From: Methylococcales bacterium
Lineage (GTDB): Bacteria > Pseudomonadota > Gammaproteobacteria > Methylococcales > Methylomonadaceae
NCBI GenBank assembly: GCA_030654015.1
Contig: JAURYI010000058.1
Location: forward strand, 1-64,000
DNA: 64,000 bases
Reading direction: 5' to 3'
Part shown: positions 1-9,952 of the stretch, in pieces
How the letters are laid out: every line of letters begins with the position of its first letter
Numbering within the stretch: the stretch's first letter is position 1
The notes under the pieces: model-generated
Told to the model about the DNA's origin: nothing
The model's input: only the letters and a program-made list of their open reading frames with translations
The model's database searches: none
Translations under genes and position numbers: made by a program

Positions 1-2
1 CT

Positions 3-740
3 ACCGCCGCGACTGCGCTAATCGGTGGCTTACTGCTGGGCGATGCGGCATTCATAGGGTTGATGGTCGTGTCCTGCTTAACCATGTGGCTGCCCGTGTG
101 GCTGGTTGCAGTGGTGTTAAGAGAAACACGGAATTTGGCACTGGCGGTTGAACTGGCTATGTTCATTGGTGTGCTGGGTGTGGCAGGTTTTTATGCCTAC
201 ACAGGCGATCCTGCAACAACGTGGCAGGCGGCATTTGCACCTTTATTGGAAATGCTGCCAGAAGACGCGCCTGTTCAGGGAATGCGTGACTGGATAACCA
301 TGTTCTCGCATTACATGACGGGCGTATTTGCTGCAAGTAGCCTGTGTGCTGTGCTGTTCGGCTTGTTTTTAGCGCGTTGGTGGCAGTCGGTACTGTACAA
401 CCCTGAAGGTTTTAAACGTGAATTTTTGTCTTTACGGACAGGCGCGCGTTTAGCCATCGGCAGTATTATCGTGATTATTGTGGCAGAAACGACTTCGGGA
501 CTGCTTGCCGAAATGGCATGGAATATCACGATATTATTGTTCGTGTTGTATTTGTTTATCGGCACGTCGGTACTGCACACGCAGCTTGCCGCGATGAAGC
601 AAAGCAAATATTTAGTACCGATGCTCTACATAACACTGTTTTTAATTCCTCATGTCGCGTTTCCTGTCGCTTTAGTCGGGCTATGTGATGCGTGGCTTAA
701 CTTACGAAAAATACCATCGGCACCCTCCTCTAAGGGATAG
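3..740 (+). CDS. DUF2232/YybS-like membrane protein (5' partial; frame is open to the window start)
   Basis: Multi-TM ORF immediately upstream of rplI, the usual location of this family; frame open upstream of position 60. Confidence 0.7.
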   Translation, partial: TAATALIGGLLLGDAAFIGLMVVSCLTMWLPVWLVAVVLRETRNLALAVELAMFIGVLGVAGFYAYTGDPATTWQAAFAPLLEMLPEDAPVQGMRDWITMFSHYMTGVFAASSLCAVLFGLFLARWWQSVLYNPEGFKREFLSLRTGARLAIGSIIVIIVAETTSGLLAEMAWNITILLFVLYLFIGTSVLHTQLAAMKQSKYLVPMLYITLFLIPHVAFPVALVGLCDAWLNLRKIPSAPSSKG

Positions 741-777
741 TTGCCGATCATTAACCGAAAACTGAGGTATTACAACG

Positions 778-1227
778 ATGGAAGTCATTCTTCTTGAAAA
801 GATAGCAAACTTGGGTAATCTGGGCGATAGAGTCTCTATCAAAAAAGGTTACGGTAGAAACTATCTCGTTCCACAAGGTAAAGCTGTTCCTGCAACAGCA
901 AGCAAAATCGCTGAATTTGAAGTACGTCGCGCTGAACTTGAAAAAGCCGCTACTGAAAAATTATTAGCTGCACAAGCACGCGCGGCTAATTTAGCTAAAT
1001 TAGCGGTTGTCATCACGCACAAAGCAGGCGACGAAGGTCGTTTGTTCGGTTCTGTTGGCACACAAGCGATTGCCGAAGCGATTACCGCAGCTGGCGAAGC
1101 CATACAAAAACACGAAGTGCGTTTACCGCACGGCACGATTCGCCACATCGGCGATTACGAAGTTGTTGTTCATTTACACAGCGATGTTAATGCAACCATT
1201 TCCGTAAAAATCGCGGCTGAAGCTTAA
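778..1227 (+). CDS. rplI: 50S ribosomal protein L9
   Basis: [36 protein letters not shown], classic L9 N-terminus. Confidence 0.98.
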   Translation: MEVILLEKIANLGNLGDRVSIKKGYGRNYLVPQGKAVPATASKIAEFEVRRAELEKAATEKLLAAQARAANLAKLAVVITHKAGDEGRLFGSVGTQAIAEAITAAGEAIQKHEVRLPHGTIRHIGDYEVVVHLHSDVNATISVKIAAEA

Positions 1228-1250
1228 TTTTTAAGCCGAACTCCGCATGA

Positions 1251-1283
1251 AGACCTTTCAGGTTTTAAAAACCTGAAAGGTCT
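1251..1283. repeat. Intergenic palindrome, cctgcgagg/cctttcagg-type
   Basis: agacctttcaggttttaaaaacctgaaaggtct. Confidence 0.75.
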
Positions 1284-1309
1284 CTTTATATCCAGCCCCG
1301 CCTTTTATT

Positions 1310-2572
1310 ATGCGCGTTCTTTATTCCGCTGTTTTTTATCTGATTATTCCTTTCGTTTTGTTTCGCCTCTATTGGCGCGGCTTCAAAACGCCGCATCATC
1401 GTCTGCGCTGGAATGAGCGTTTGGCACTTTATAATCAACAATATCCCCAAGGCGTTATCTGGTTTCATGCCGTTTCCGTCGGCGAAGTTGAAGCCTTATT
1501 CCCCTTAGTCAAACAGATGCAAGCTCTGCATCCAGACAGCCCGATACTCATCACTACCATGACACCGACAGGTTCGGCGCGTGTTAAAGCCGTACTGGGT
1601 GAATCGGTTGCGCACGTTTATGTGCCTTACGATATACCCGATGCTGTGTATCGCTTCATGCGCTGTTTTAAGCCTAAAATCGCGGTGATGATAGAAACGG
1701 AAATCTGGCCCAATTTATTTATCTATTGCGGCAAACATAATATTCCGCTGTACATTGTCAATGCGCGTATTGCGGCAAAATCAGTGGCTAATTATCAAAA
1801 AATGTCCGCCCTGATTCATCCTGCACTGGCGCACGTTGATATGATTGCCACGCAAACCCAAGCCGATGCCGAACACTTTATTGCCATTGGCGGCAGTAAA
1901 GACAAAGTGAAAAATCTGGGCAATATCAAATTTGATGTGGAAATTTCCCAAGACACCATTGACCAAGGCTTACAACTAAAAGCCGAGTTATTCAAAGACC
2001 GTTTTGTGTGGCTGATTGCCAGCACCCATAAAGACGAAGAAGCGATTTTTTTAGAGCTTTATCCGCAGCTTAAAGCCAAAATCCCCGAATTATTATTGGT
2101 TATCGTGCCGCGTCATCAACAGCGTTTTGCCGAAGTGAAAAAAATCTGTGAAGCAGAATTGACGACCGTGATGCGCAGTTCCAATGCCCGCGTTAATGCC
2201 CAGACTGATTTATATGTCGTCGATAGCATCGGCGAATTAAAAATGTTTTATGCAGCCGCTGATATTGCCTTTGTCGGTGGCAGTATGGTGTCCGCAGGTG
2301 GACATAATATCCTTGAAGCCGCCGCTGTCGGTGTGCCTGTCCTGTTTGGCCCTTACATGACCAACTTCAAAGAAATAGCTGATGGTGTGTTAAAACAACA
2401 AGCGGCTATTCAGTGTCAAACGACAGACGATGTGGTGCAAGCGGTGTTTGAATTGTATCAACAACCTGATTATCGAGCGGCACTGTGTGCCAGAGGAAAA
2501 ACCTTTATTCACGATAATCAAGGCACAGTTATTCGCATTTGTGATTTGCTGGAATCCGCTTTTAACCCTTAG
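1310..2572 (+). CDS. waaA: 3-deoxy-D-manno-octulosonic acid transferase
   Basis: WFHAVSVGEVEA and FVGGSMVSAGGHNILEAAAVGVPVLFGPYM motifs. Confidence 0.95.
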   Translation: MRVLYSAVFYLIIPFVLFRLYWRGFKTPHHRLRWNERLALYNQQYPQGVIWFHAVSVGEVEALFPLVKQMQALHPDSPILITTMTPTGSARVKAVLGESVAHVYVPYDIPDAVYRFMRCFKPKIAVMIETEIWPNLFIYCGKHNIPLYIVNARIAAKSVANYQKMSALIHPALAHVDMIATQTQADAEHFIAIGGSKDKVKNLGNIKFDVEISQDTIDQGLQLKAELFKDRFVWLIASTHKDEEAIFLELYPQLKAKIPELLLVIVPRHQQRFAEVKKICEAELTTVMRSSNARVNAQTDLYVVDSIGELKMFYAAADIAFVGGSMVSAGGHNILEAAAVGVPVLFGPYMTNFKEIADGVLKQQAAIQCQTTDDVVQAVFELYQQPDYRAALCARGKTFIHDNQGTVIRICDLLESAFNP

Positions 2573-2777
2573 CAAATAGCCTGTCCAGCGGATATTTTTT
2601 ATCCGCTTCATCCGTTCCCCGCGTTTCCAATGCTATGCCTACAGATAAAATGTGTGTTTGCATTAAATTCTTGTTAAGATATTGTCCAAGTTTAGTAGGT
2701 ATGTTTTTAAGCTAAGTTTAAAAACAATCAATGAAATAAACAAAGTTGAGCAATTTACTCGACTACTAGGAGATTAT

Positions 2778-3263
2778 ATGCAAATCAAGTTTCCATTTGA
2801 TTCATCCAAACCCGTGGTGGGTGAGGCAAGCATCGACATTGATAAGTCAACGCATGATGTTTTTTCTTACATCGGGGAACACTTTTTTTATAATTACCCT
2901 AAATGGGCGGTAGAAGTCATTGAGTTCGAGCCGCTGGATGGTAAAGACGTTTTTGTCGGTGCGACAGCAAAACAGATTCGTAAAGATGGCGGGGCAGCAG
3001 CAGAGTCCATTTTTAAAATCACTGATTATCAACCCGATTTTAAACTGATTTTTGAAGGGCTGACCGCCCCTTATAAACACAGTTACTTATTAGAAAGTAA
3101 CAAACAGGAACAACTAACACGCCTGACTTTTCGTTTTGAATTATTAGAACTTGAGGTTTTTATGCGTCCGTTTGAAAAAATGATACGTTACGCCATCGAA
3201 GACGGCACTGAAGCTACCGTTGAAAATATTAAAAACTTAATCACTGTTGAATCTGGCAATTAA
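2778..3263 (+). CDS. SRPBCC/START-like small protein
   Basis: MQIKFPFDSSKPVVGEASIDIDKSTHDVFSYI...; strong RBS (aggag) before the ATG at 2778, so the longer ORF start at 2682 is unlikely. Confidence 0.65.
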   Translation: MQIKFPFDSSKPVVGEASIDIDKSTHDVFSYIGEHFFYNYPKWAVEVIEFEPLDGKDVFVGATAKQIRKDGGAAAESIFKITDYQPDFKLIFEGLTAPYKHSYLLESNKQEQLTRLTFRFELLELEVFMRPFEKMIRYAIEDGTEATVENIKNLITVESGN

Positions 3264-3295
3264 ACAGATTTAACCTGCAATTTTTGGAGATTATC

Positions 3296-3742
3296 ATGAC
3301 TTTTGTTGTTGAAAAAGATAGCGGTCTTATTCCGCAAGTGCTGTCCGCCATTTTGGATGAATGCGTTAATGGGGTTACTTTATCCGACCCTGATTTGGAG
3401 GATTCGCCGATTATCTATGCCAACAAAGCCTTTGAAAATCTAACAGGTTATAGCCAAGAGGAAATCATCGGCTACAACTGCCGTTTTTTACAGGGTGAAG
3501 ACCGAGAACAAGCCGAACGTTACCAGATTGCCGAGGCATTGAAAAAACATGAAGCAATCGAAGTTACCCTGCGCAATTATAGAAAAGACGGCACTTTATT
3601 TTACAATCACTTAAAAATAGTCCCGTTGTTCGATAGAAAACAGCGCGTTCTCTATTATCTGGGTGTGCAGTACGATATAACCAAACAGGTAGATGCCAGC
3701 AATCAGATTAAGTCATTGACTGAGTTGTTAAATAACCGATAA
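3296..3742 (+). CDS. Short LOV-domain (PAS) blue-light sensor protein without effector domain
   Basis: GYNCRFLQGED contains the photoactive-Cys LOV motif (GxNCRFLQ); ATG preceded by ggagattatc. Confidence 0.9.
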   Translation: MTFVVEKDSGLIPQVLSAILDECVNGVTLSDPDLEDSPIIYANKAFENLTGYSQEEIIGYNCRFLQGEDREQAERYQIAEALKKHEAIEVTLRNYRKDGTLFYNHLKIVPLFDRKQRVLYYLGVQYDITKQVDASNQIKSLTELLNNR

Positions 3743-3773
3743 CACTGTTTTTACAATACCGAGGTAAGCTGTT

Positions 3774-4595
3774 ATGAATCCGATAGAAAATGCTAATAAT
3801 AGTGACAGTCTGGCTTTTTTATTTGGTCTGGCTATGGTCGCTTTTGTTTTGTTGCTGATTATAGAAAAACGCAGACCGTATCTACGCTTTCCTCAAAAAA
3901 CCTACAAAGAATCGTTCGTGACCAATACCACGGCATTCCTGTTTAATAACGTCATTTTAACCGCCTTAAAAGCATCATCATTATTTTTGGTGGCGCAGCA
4001 ATTTGCCACTCATGGCATATTAAGCAGTTTGCAAGAGGGGCCTATTAAATGGTTATTGGCGTTCCTGCTGTTTGATTTAGCCATTTATGCGTGGCATTTT
4101 GCCAGTCATAAATACGAATGGCTATGGCGGTTTCATAAAATACATCATAGTGATAAATGCTTTAACGTGTCTACAGGGTTTCGTTTTCACGTTTTCGACA
4201 TCATGCTGGAAATTGCTTACAAATGTATCTTTGTTGTTGTTATCGGTGTTGATGCGTATGTTGTCCTGTCGATTGAAATTATTGAATTATTTTTCATCTT
4301 TTTTCATCATGCCAATATTCGCGTCCCCTTTGAAACCTTTGTTTCACAACTGATTATCACGCCATCGCTACACCGAACCCATCATTCGACCTCACGCAAA
4401 GAACACGATAGCAATTACGGTATTGTGCTGTCATTTTGGGACAGGATGTTCAATACTCGCAACGAACTGGCTCCTCAGAATATCGGTCTGGATTTAATTG
4501 AAGCAGACAATTTTATTCAATTATTTTCGCTGGCATTTATTACCGAGCGCAAAATCATGAGGCTATTTGGCTGGATTCCTAAAGGTAAAAAATAG
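3774..4595 (+). CDS. Sterol desaturase/fatty acid hydroxylase family membrane protein
   Basis: His clusters HFASHKYEWLWRFHKIHHSD and HRTHHS, with TM segments. Confidence 0.88.
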   Translation: MNPIENANNSDSLAFLFGLAMVAFVLLLIIEKRRPYLRFPQKTYKESFVTNTTAFLFNNVILTALKASSLFLVAQQFATHGILSSLQEGPIKWLLAFLLFDLAIYAWHFASHKYEWLWRFHKIHHSDKCFNVSTGFRFHVFDIMLEIAYKCIFVVVIGVDAYVVLSIEIIELFFIFFHHANIRVPFETFVSQLIITPSLHRTHHSTSRKEHDSNYGIVLSFWDRMFNTRNELAPQNIGLDLIEADNFIQLFSLAFITERKIMRLFGWIPKGKK

Positions 4596-4606
4596 CGACC
4601 ATTGCC

Positions 4607-5557
4607 ATGATAATTAAAACCCAAAAAGCCATTGCTACCAGTGAAATAACCGATCCTCTGATATTTAAACAGCGGCGTAAAATCATTAAATCCCTGTTGG
4701 CGATAACAGGCGCAAGTATTGCGCCCGCGTGGGCAAATGATAATAAATCGGCGTGGCTGAATTTACCTGAAAGTCAGTTTTCAGAAAAATTACTGACACC
4801 AACGCCTGCCGAACTGATTAAAAATTATACTAATTATTATGAATTTGCTTTTAACAAGGAAGACTCCACCGAGTTGGCGCAAAGTCTTAGCGTTGACCCT
4901 TGGTCGGTAGAAATAAGCGGTGCGGTAGAAAAACCGGGTAATTATCATCTGGAAGATATTTTGCGTCAGCAAACAATGGAAGAGCGCGTTTACCGGTTTC
5001 GGTGTGTTGAAGCGTGGTCTATGGTTGTCCCGTGGATTGGTTTTTCGCTGGGTAATTTAATTAAAAGCGTTAAACCCTTGTCAACGGCGCGGTTTGTGAA
5101 ATTTACCACTATTGAACAACCTGATGTTATGCGCAATCAACGCAGTAATGCCATGCTCACATGGCCTTATAGTGAAGGATTGCGTATAGACGAAGCCATG
5201 CACCCGTTGACTATTCTGGCAGTGGGGATGTATGGCGATGTATTGCCGAAACAAAACGGCGCACCATTACGTCTGATTGTGCCTTGGAAATACGGTTTTA
5301 AAAGTATCAAAGCCATTGTAAAAATTGAATTGCTGGAAAAACCGCCACTGACAACGTGGAATCAAGCCGCCCCCAGTGAATATGGCTTTTACGCCAATGT
5401 CAATCCAGACGTACCGCATCCGCGCTGGAGTCAAAACAGTGAGCGGCAATTGGGCAGTCGATTTTTTTCACCACGCCGTCAAACAGAATTATTTAACGGC
5501 TATGGCGAACAAGTCGCTGCATTGTATCGTGACATGGACTTACGGCATTTTTTCTGA
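4607..5557 (+). CDS. msrP: Protein-methionine-sulfoxide reductase catalytic subunit MsrP
   Basis: Molybdopterin-binding oxidoreductase: YRFRCVEAWSMVVPWIGFSL, PLRLIVPWKYGFKSIK. Confidence 0.95.
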   Translation: MIIKTQKAIATSEITDPLIFKQRRKIIKSLLAITGASIAPAWANDNKSAWLNLPESQFSEKLLTPTPAELIKNYTNYYEFAFNKEDSTELAQSLSVDPWSVEISGAVEKPGNYHLEDILRQQTMEERVYRFRCVEAWSMVVPWIGFSLGNLIKSVKPLSTARFVKFTTIEQPDVMRNQRSNAMLTWPYSEGLRIDEAMHPLTILAVGMYGDVLPKQNGAPLRLIVPWKYGFKSIKAIVKIELLEKPPLTTWNQAAPSEYGFYANVNPDVPHPRWSQNSERQLGSRFFSPRRQTELFNGYGEQVAALYRDMDLRHFF

Positions 5558-6177
5558 TGTTTGCACGCATAGATAAATTATGGCTCACAACATTGCTGGC
5601 GTGTTTAATTCCGCTGCTCTGGTTGTTTTTAGATATTGCTTTTGACCAATTAGGGTCAAATCCGATTCAGGCATTGCACATTCGCTTGGGTGACTGGACA
5701 TTGCGGTTTCTCTGTTTGACACTGGCGATTACCCCCATTCAAACGGTTACCAGATGGCGCGGTATGACAGTGTATCGCCAGTTATTCGGTTTATACACTT
5801 TCTTTTATGCCAGCCTGCATTTGCTGGCGTATTTGCTGGTGGATCACGTTCTGCAATGGCGACTTATCGGTATTGATATTATCGAAAGCTCTTATATCTG
5901 GTTTGGTGTAGTGGCGTATATCATTATTTTGTTATTAGCCATGACTTCATCCAAATGGAGTAAAAAACTGCTCGGTAAAAACTGGAAAAAACTGCATCGG
6001 TATATTTATTATGCCGCAGGTGCTGCCATTCTTCATTATTTCTGGCAACTGAAAGGCAATCTGGTTGAGCCGTTGTTTTATTTAATTATCATCGCCTTAT
6101 TGCTGGGGTTTCGGGTCTTGGTCTGGCTGACCAATCGGCAGTTAAGCAAAATGATGATTCCCAAAAGTCGCGAGTAA
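5557..6177 (+). CDS. msrQ: Protein-methionine-sulfoxide reductase heme-binding subunit MsrQ
   Basis: Multi-TM ferric reductase-like protein directly overlapping the msrP stop. Confidence 0.93.
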   Translation: MFARIDKLWLTTLLACLIPLLWLFLDIAFDQLGSNPIQALHIRLGDWTLRFLCLTLAITPIQTVTRWRGMTVYRQLFGLYTFFYASLHLLAYLLVDHVLQWRLIGIDIIESSYIWFGVVAYIIILLLAMTSSKWSKKLLGKNWKKLHRYIYYAAGAAILHYFWQLKGNLVEPLFYLIIIALLLGFRVLVWLTNRQLSKMMIPKSRE

Positions 6178-6194
6178 TTTGCTTGCGCACCCAC

Positions 6195-6893
6195 TCAAGC
6201 CCGCGCACAGACCCATACATCCACACGCTCCACGCCCGCTTTTTTCAAGACATTCGCCAATTCCTGCACTGTTGATCCTGTGGTCATCACATCATCAACA
6301 ATGGCGATATGTCGCGCCTGCATCGGTTTAATCACGGAAAACGCATTTTTCACATTAGTGCGCCGTTGTTTAGAGGTTAGTGTTGTTTGATGCGGCGTAT
6401 CACGATGCCGTATACAGGACTGCACATCAACGGGAATCTGTAATATTTTGCCCGCCGCGTTGGCAATTTCAATAGATTGATTAAAACCGCGCTCCCGATA
6501 ACGGGCTTTGTGCAGCGGCACGGGTAACAGGCAGTCGGGCAGGGGCGCGTGGTGTTTAACACTGTCGGCTAACAACGCACCCAATAAGCGGGCATTTTTA
6601 TACTGGGTATTGAATTTTAAGCCTGCAATTAAATGACGTGTTGCACCGTGATGCAGTAACGGCGCGTAAGTCACATCGTAAGCAGGCGGATGGCTTAAAC
6701 AGTGACCACACAGCGGCGCGTCCATCGGCAACGCCCCTGCGCAGTGGTAACAGCATTGGGTGTTTTTTGCCAGTTGCGTATAACACGGATAACACAGGTC
6801 TAAACCCTGCCATCCCTGATGATTACAGAGAATGCAGGTAGGCGGTAATAAGGATTGCTGTATAATGTTAAGCCAGTTGTACACGTTATTCAT
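6195..6893 (-). CDS. comF: ComF family protein (phosphoribosyltransferase-like)
   Basis: N-terminal CxxC zinc ribbon; VDDVMTTGSTVQELA PRPP motif; start trimmed to MNNVYNW. Confidence 0.92.
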   Translation of the reverse strand: MNNVYNWLNIIQQSLLPPTCILCNHQGWQGLDLCYPCYTQLAKNTQCCYHCAGALPMDAPLCGHCLSHPPAYDVTYAPLLHHGATRHLIAGLKFNTQYKNARLLGALLADSVKHHAPLPDCLLPVPLHKARYRERGFNQSIEIANAAGKILQIPVDVQSCIRHRDTPHQTTLTSKQRRTNVKNAFSVIKPMQARHIAIVDDVMTTGSTVQELANVLKKAGVERVDVWVCARA

Positions 6894-6922
6894 TGATAAT
6901 GGTTGATAACAGATAATAATCT

Positions 6923-6990
6923 CCACGAAAAACACAAAAAACACGAAAAAATCTCTTTGGATATTTTCGTGCCTTTCGTGTTTTTCGTGG
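6923..6990. repeat. ccacgaaaaacac-type inverted repeat
   Basis: ccacgaaaaacac...cgtgtttttcgtgg upstream of bioB. Confidence 0.75.
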
Positions 6991-7029
6991 ACAGTTTTTT
7001 GTGCTTTTTAAAGTTGGAGATTAACACAG

Positions 7030-8001
7030 ATGTCGCAAAACCCCGTATTACGCCACGATTGGCAACTCGATGAAGTGCAAGCCCTGTATGCACTGCCGTT
7101 TAATGATTTGATTTTTAACGCGCAAGTGGTGCATCGCGCTCATTTTGATGCCAATGAAATCCAAATCAGCAGCTTATTGAGCATTAAAACGGGTTCATGT
7201 TCAGAAGATTGCGGTTATTGTCCGCAAAGTGCGCGTTATGACAGCGATATAACGCCCGAAGCCCTAATGCCGATTGATAAAGTATTAGAAGCAGCACAAG
7301 CGGCTAAAAATCAAGGCGCGTCACGGTTTTGCATGGGTGCGGCGTGGCGTAAACCTAAAGACAAAGACATCGAGCGCGTGGTGGAAATGGTGCAGGGTGT
7401 GAAAGCAATGGGACTGGAAACCTGTGTGACTTTAGGTATGTTGACCGATGAACAAACCCTACGTTTAAAAGACGGCGGTCTGGATTATTACAATCACAAT
7501 CTGGATACCTCGGAAGATTATTATTCCGAAGTTATCACCACGCGCACTTATCAAGACCGTCTGGATACGCTGGCACGGGTGCGGGATGCGGGTATTAATG
7601 TCTGTTGCGGCGGTATTGTCGGCATGGGCGAGACCGATGTTGATCGCGCTAAATTACTGCAAGAACTGGCTAACTTACCGAAACATCCTGAAAGCGTACC
7701 GATTAATATGCTGGTGCAAGTGGAAGGTACGCCACTCATGGGGACAGAAGCCCTAGACCCGATTATTTTTATTCGCACCGTAGCCGTTGCCAGAATCATG
7801 ATGCCAGAATCGCGGGTTCGTCTGTCGGCAGGTCGTAACAATATGAGCGATGAAATGCAGGCGTTATGCTTTTTAGCGGGAGCAAATTCTATTTTTTATG
7901 GCGATAAATTATTAACCACTGATAATCCGATGACCAATCAGGATTTAGCGTTGTTTGCCCGTTTGGGTGTGCGTACTGGCGGATCCAGTTACGCCGCGTA
8001 A
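7030..8001 (+). CDS. bioB: Biotin synthase
   Basis: [17 protein letters not shown] radical SAM motif. Confidence 0.98.
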   Translation: MSQNPVLRHDWQLDEVQALYALPFNDLIFNAQVVHRAHFDANEIQISSLLSIKTGSCSEDCGYCPQSARYDSDITPEALMPIDKVLEAAQAAKNQGASRFCMGAAWRKPKDKDIERVVEMVQGVKAMGLETCVTLGMLTDEQTLRLKDGGLDYYNHNLDTSEDYYSEVITTRTYQDRLDTLARVRDAGINVCCGGIVGMGETDVDRAKLLQELANLPKHPESVPINMLVQVEGTPLMGTEALDPIIFIRTVAVARIMMPESRVRLSAGRNNMSDEMQALCFLAGANSIFYGDKLLTTDNPMTNQDLALFARLGVRTGGSSYAA

Positions 8002-9152
8002 TGCACACGTTAAGCAATCATCTGGCAGAGCTGGCAAAACAAGGCTTGTATCGTTCTCGCAAGGTTGTCGAGTCACCGCAAAGTATTTTGCTGCAAATTG
8101 ATGGTAAGCAGTATATCAATTTTTGCAGCAATGATTATTTAGGCTTGGCGAATCATCCCGACGTGATTAAAGCCTTTAAAACAGCGGTGGATACCTATGG
8201 AGTCGGTAGCGGTTCAGCGCATTTAATTTGCGGGCATACTTCGGCGCATCATGCGCTGGAAGAAGATCTGGCGGCTTTTACGGGGCGCGATAGAGCCTTA
8301 TTATTTTCCACAGGTTATATGGCAAATATGGGCGTTATTGCCGCATTAGTCGGTCGTCACGATACCGTCTTTCAAGACCGTTTGAATCATGCCTCGTTAT
8401 TGGATGGTGCGTTATTATCGGGCGCACGCTTTAAACGATATAGCCATAATGATACGGCGCATCTGAGCGAGCTGATGAGCTATACCCCTGCAAAAAAACT
8501 GATTGTCACTGATGGCGTGTTTAGTATGGATGGTGATTTCGCGCCAATACCTGCGTTAGTCGCCATAGCCAAAGCGCGTAAAGCGTGGTTAATGATCGAT
8601 GATGCGCATGGTTTAGGCGTGTTAGGTCAGCACGGTGGCGGCATATTGGAACATTATGGCTTGGATCAAAATGATGCTGACATTCTGATGGGGACATTGG
8701 GTAAAAGTTTCGGTACGTTTGGCGCGTTTGTAGCGGGTTCTGAAGAATTGATTGAAACGCTGATTCAAAAAGCCAGAACCTATATTTATACCACTGCGTT
8801 ACCTGCCGCTGTTGCCGAAGCCACCCGCGTGAGTTTAAAACGGCTCATTGCCGATGATTGGCGCAGAGAAAAACTAAAACACTTGACTGAACGTTTTAAA
8901 TCAGGCGCAAAGCAATTGAATTTACCCTTAATGCCTTCTGACAGTGCCATTCAGCCGCTGCTGGTCAACGATAGCCATCAGGCAGTTACCATTAGCGATT
9001 TTTTGTTTGATAAAGGGTTTTTAGTCAGTGCGATTCGTCCGCCTACCGTTCCTAGAGGTAGTGCGCGATTGCGCGTGACGCTGTCTGCGTCGCACGAAGA
9101 AGAACACATCGACCGCTTGCTGGATGTGTTTTCTCAAATTCACACCTCATGA
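8001..9152 (+). CDS. bioF: 8-amino-7-oxononanoate synthase
   Basis: NDYLGLANHP, DGVFSMDGD, GTLGKSFGTFGAF. Confidence 0.97.
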   Translation: MHTLSNHLAELAKQGLYRSRKVVESPQSILLQIDGKQYINFCSNDYLGLANHPDVIKAFKTAVDTYGVGSGSAHLICGHTSAHHALEEDLAAFTGRDRALLFSTGYMANMGVIAALVGRHDTVFQDRLNHASLLDGALLSGARFKRYSHNDTAHLSELMSYTPAKKLIVTDGVFSMDGDFAPIPALVAIAKARKAWLMIDDAHGLGVLGQHGGGILEHYGLDQNDADILMGTLGKSFGTFGAFVAGSEELIETLIQKARTYIYTTALPAAVAEATRVSLKRLIADDWRREKLKHLTERFKSGAKQLNLPLMPSDSAIQPLLVNDSHQAVTISDFLFDKGFLVSAIRPPTVPRGSARLRVTLSASHEEEHIDRLLDVFSQIHTS

Positions 9153-9952
9153 ATGAACACCTTATGCCTAAGCTCTATTTTGAAACAGTCGGCACGGGCA
9201 AACCCATTACCCTTGTACACGGTTGGGCAATGCACAGCGGTATCTGGAGCGGTTTTGCCCAGCAGTTGGCAGAGCATTATCAAGTCACCTGCATAGATTT
9301 ACCGTCGCATGGGCGTAGTAGAGACGCGATTAATCGCGTCTCTACACCATTCACCTTGGAAGCGGTCGGTGACGCGCTGGTCAACGCATTGCCTGAAACG
9401 CCCAGTTGCTGGTTGGGTTGGTCATTAGGCGCGACGGTCGTCTTGGATATAGCCCGCCGTTATCCTGAGTGCGTCAACGCGCTGATTTTATTGGCGGGTA
9501 ATCCGTTGTTTGTCGGCACGGACGATTGGGCAGGTGTGAAGCCTACGGTATTGGATGCGTTTGCCGAAAATTTAACGCTGAATTGCCAAGCTACGTTACT
9601 GCGGTTTCTTGCTTTGCAAGTCAACGGCTTGTCTGATGGTAAAGTGCTGTTAAAAGACCTGAAAGCGGCGATTATGGACTGCCCAGCACCCGATAATGCC
9701 AGTTTGCAAGGCGGTCTGGAGATACTCAAACACAGTGATTTACGCGCCGCTTTAGCTGAACTTAACATCCCTGTGTCGGTAATTTTAGGTGATAAAGATA
9801 CTCTCGTGCCTGTTGCTGTTGCTGAACACCTGCGCAGTTTGGGTATTGCGTACCCAAGTATTATCAACGGCGCAGGTCATGTGCCGTTTCTCTCCCACCC
9901 GCAACAACTACTTGCCCTGATTAACCGTTTCATGGATGACTCATGCCCTTAG
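9149..9952 (+). CDS. bioH: Pimeloyl-ACP methyl ester carboxylesterase
   Basis: Alpha/beta hydrolase, WLGWSLGA nucleophile elbow, in the bio operon. Confidence 0.93.
   Translation: MNEHLMPKLYFETVGTGKPITLVHGWAMHSGIWSGFAQQLAEHYQVTCIDLPSHGRSRDAINRVSTPFTLEAVGDALVNALPETPSCWLGWSLGATVVLDIARRYPECVNALILLAGNPLFVGTDDWAGVKPTVLDAFAENLTLNCQATLLRFLALQVNGLSDGKVLLKDLKAAIMDCPAPDNASLQGGLEILKHSDLRAALAELNIPVSVILGDKDTLVPVAVAEHLRSLGIAYPSIINGAGHVPFLSHPQQLLALINRFMDDSCP
9318..9345. repeat. 28-bp perfect palindrome inside bioH
   Basis: gtagagacgcgatt|aatcgcgtctctac. Confidence 0.95.

Noticed and set aside
6890-7093. ORF containing KKLSTKNTKGTKISKEIFSCFLCFSWRLL
   Set aside because: Translation of the ccacgaaaaacac inverted repeat and the antisense of the bioB start.
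9460-9867. 135-aa antisense ORF in bioH
   Set aside because: Shadow ORF opposite a well-supported gene; no RBS or motif.
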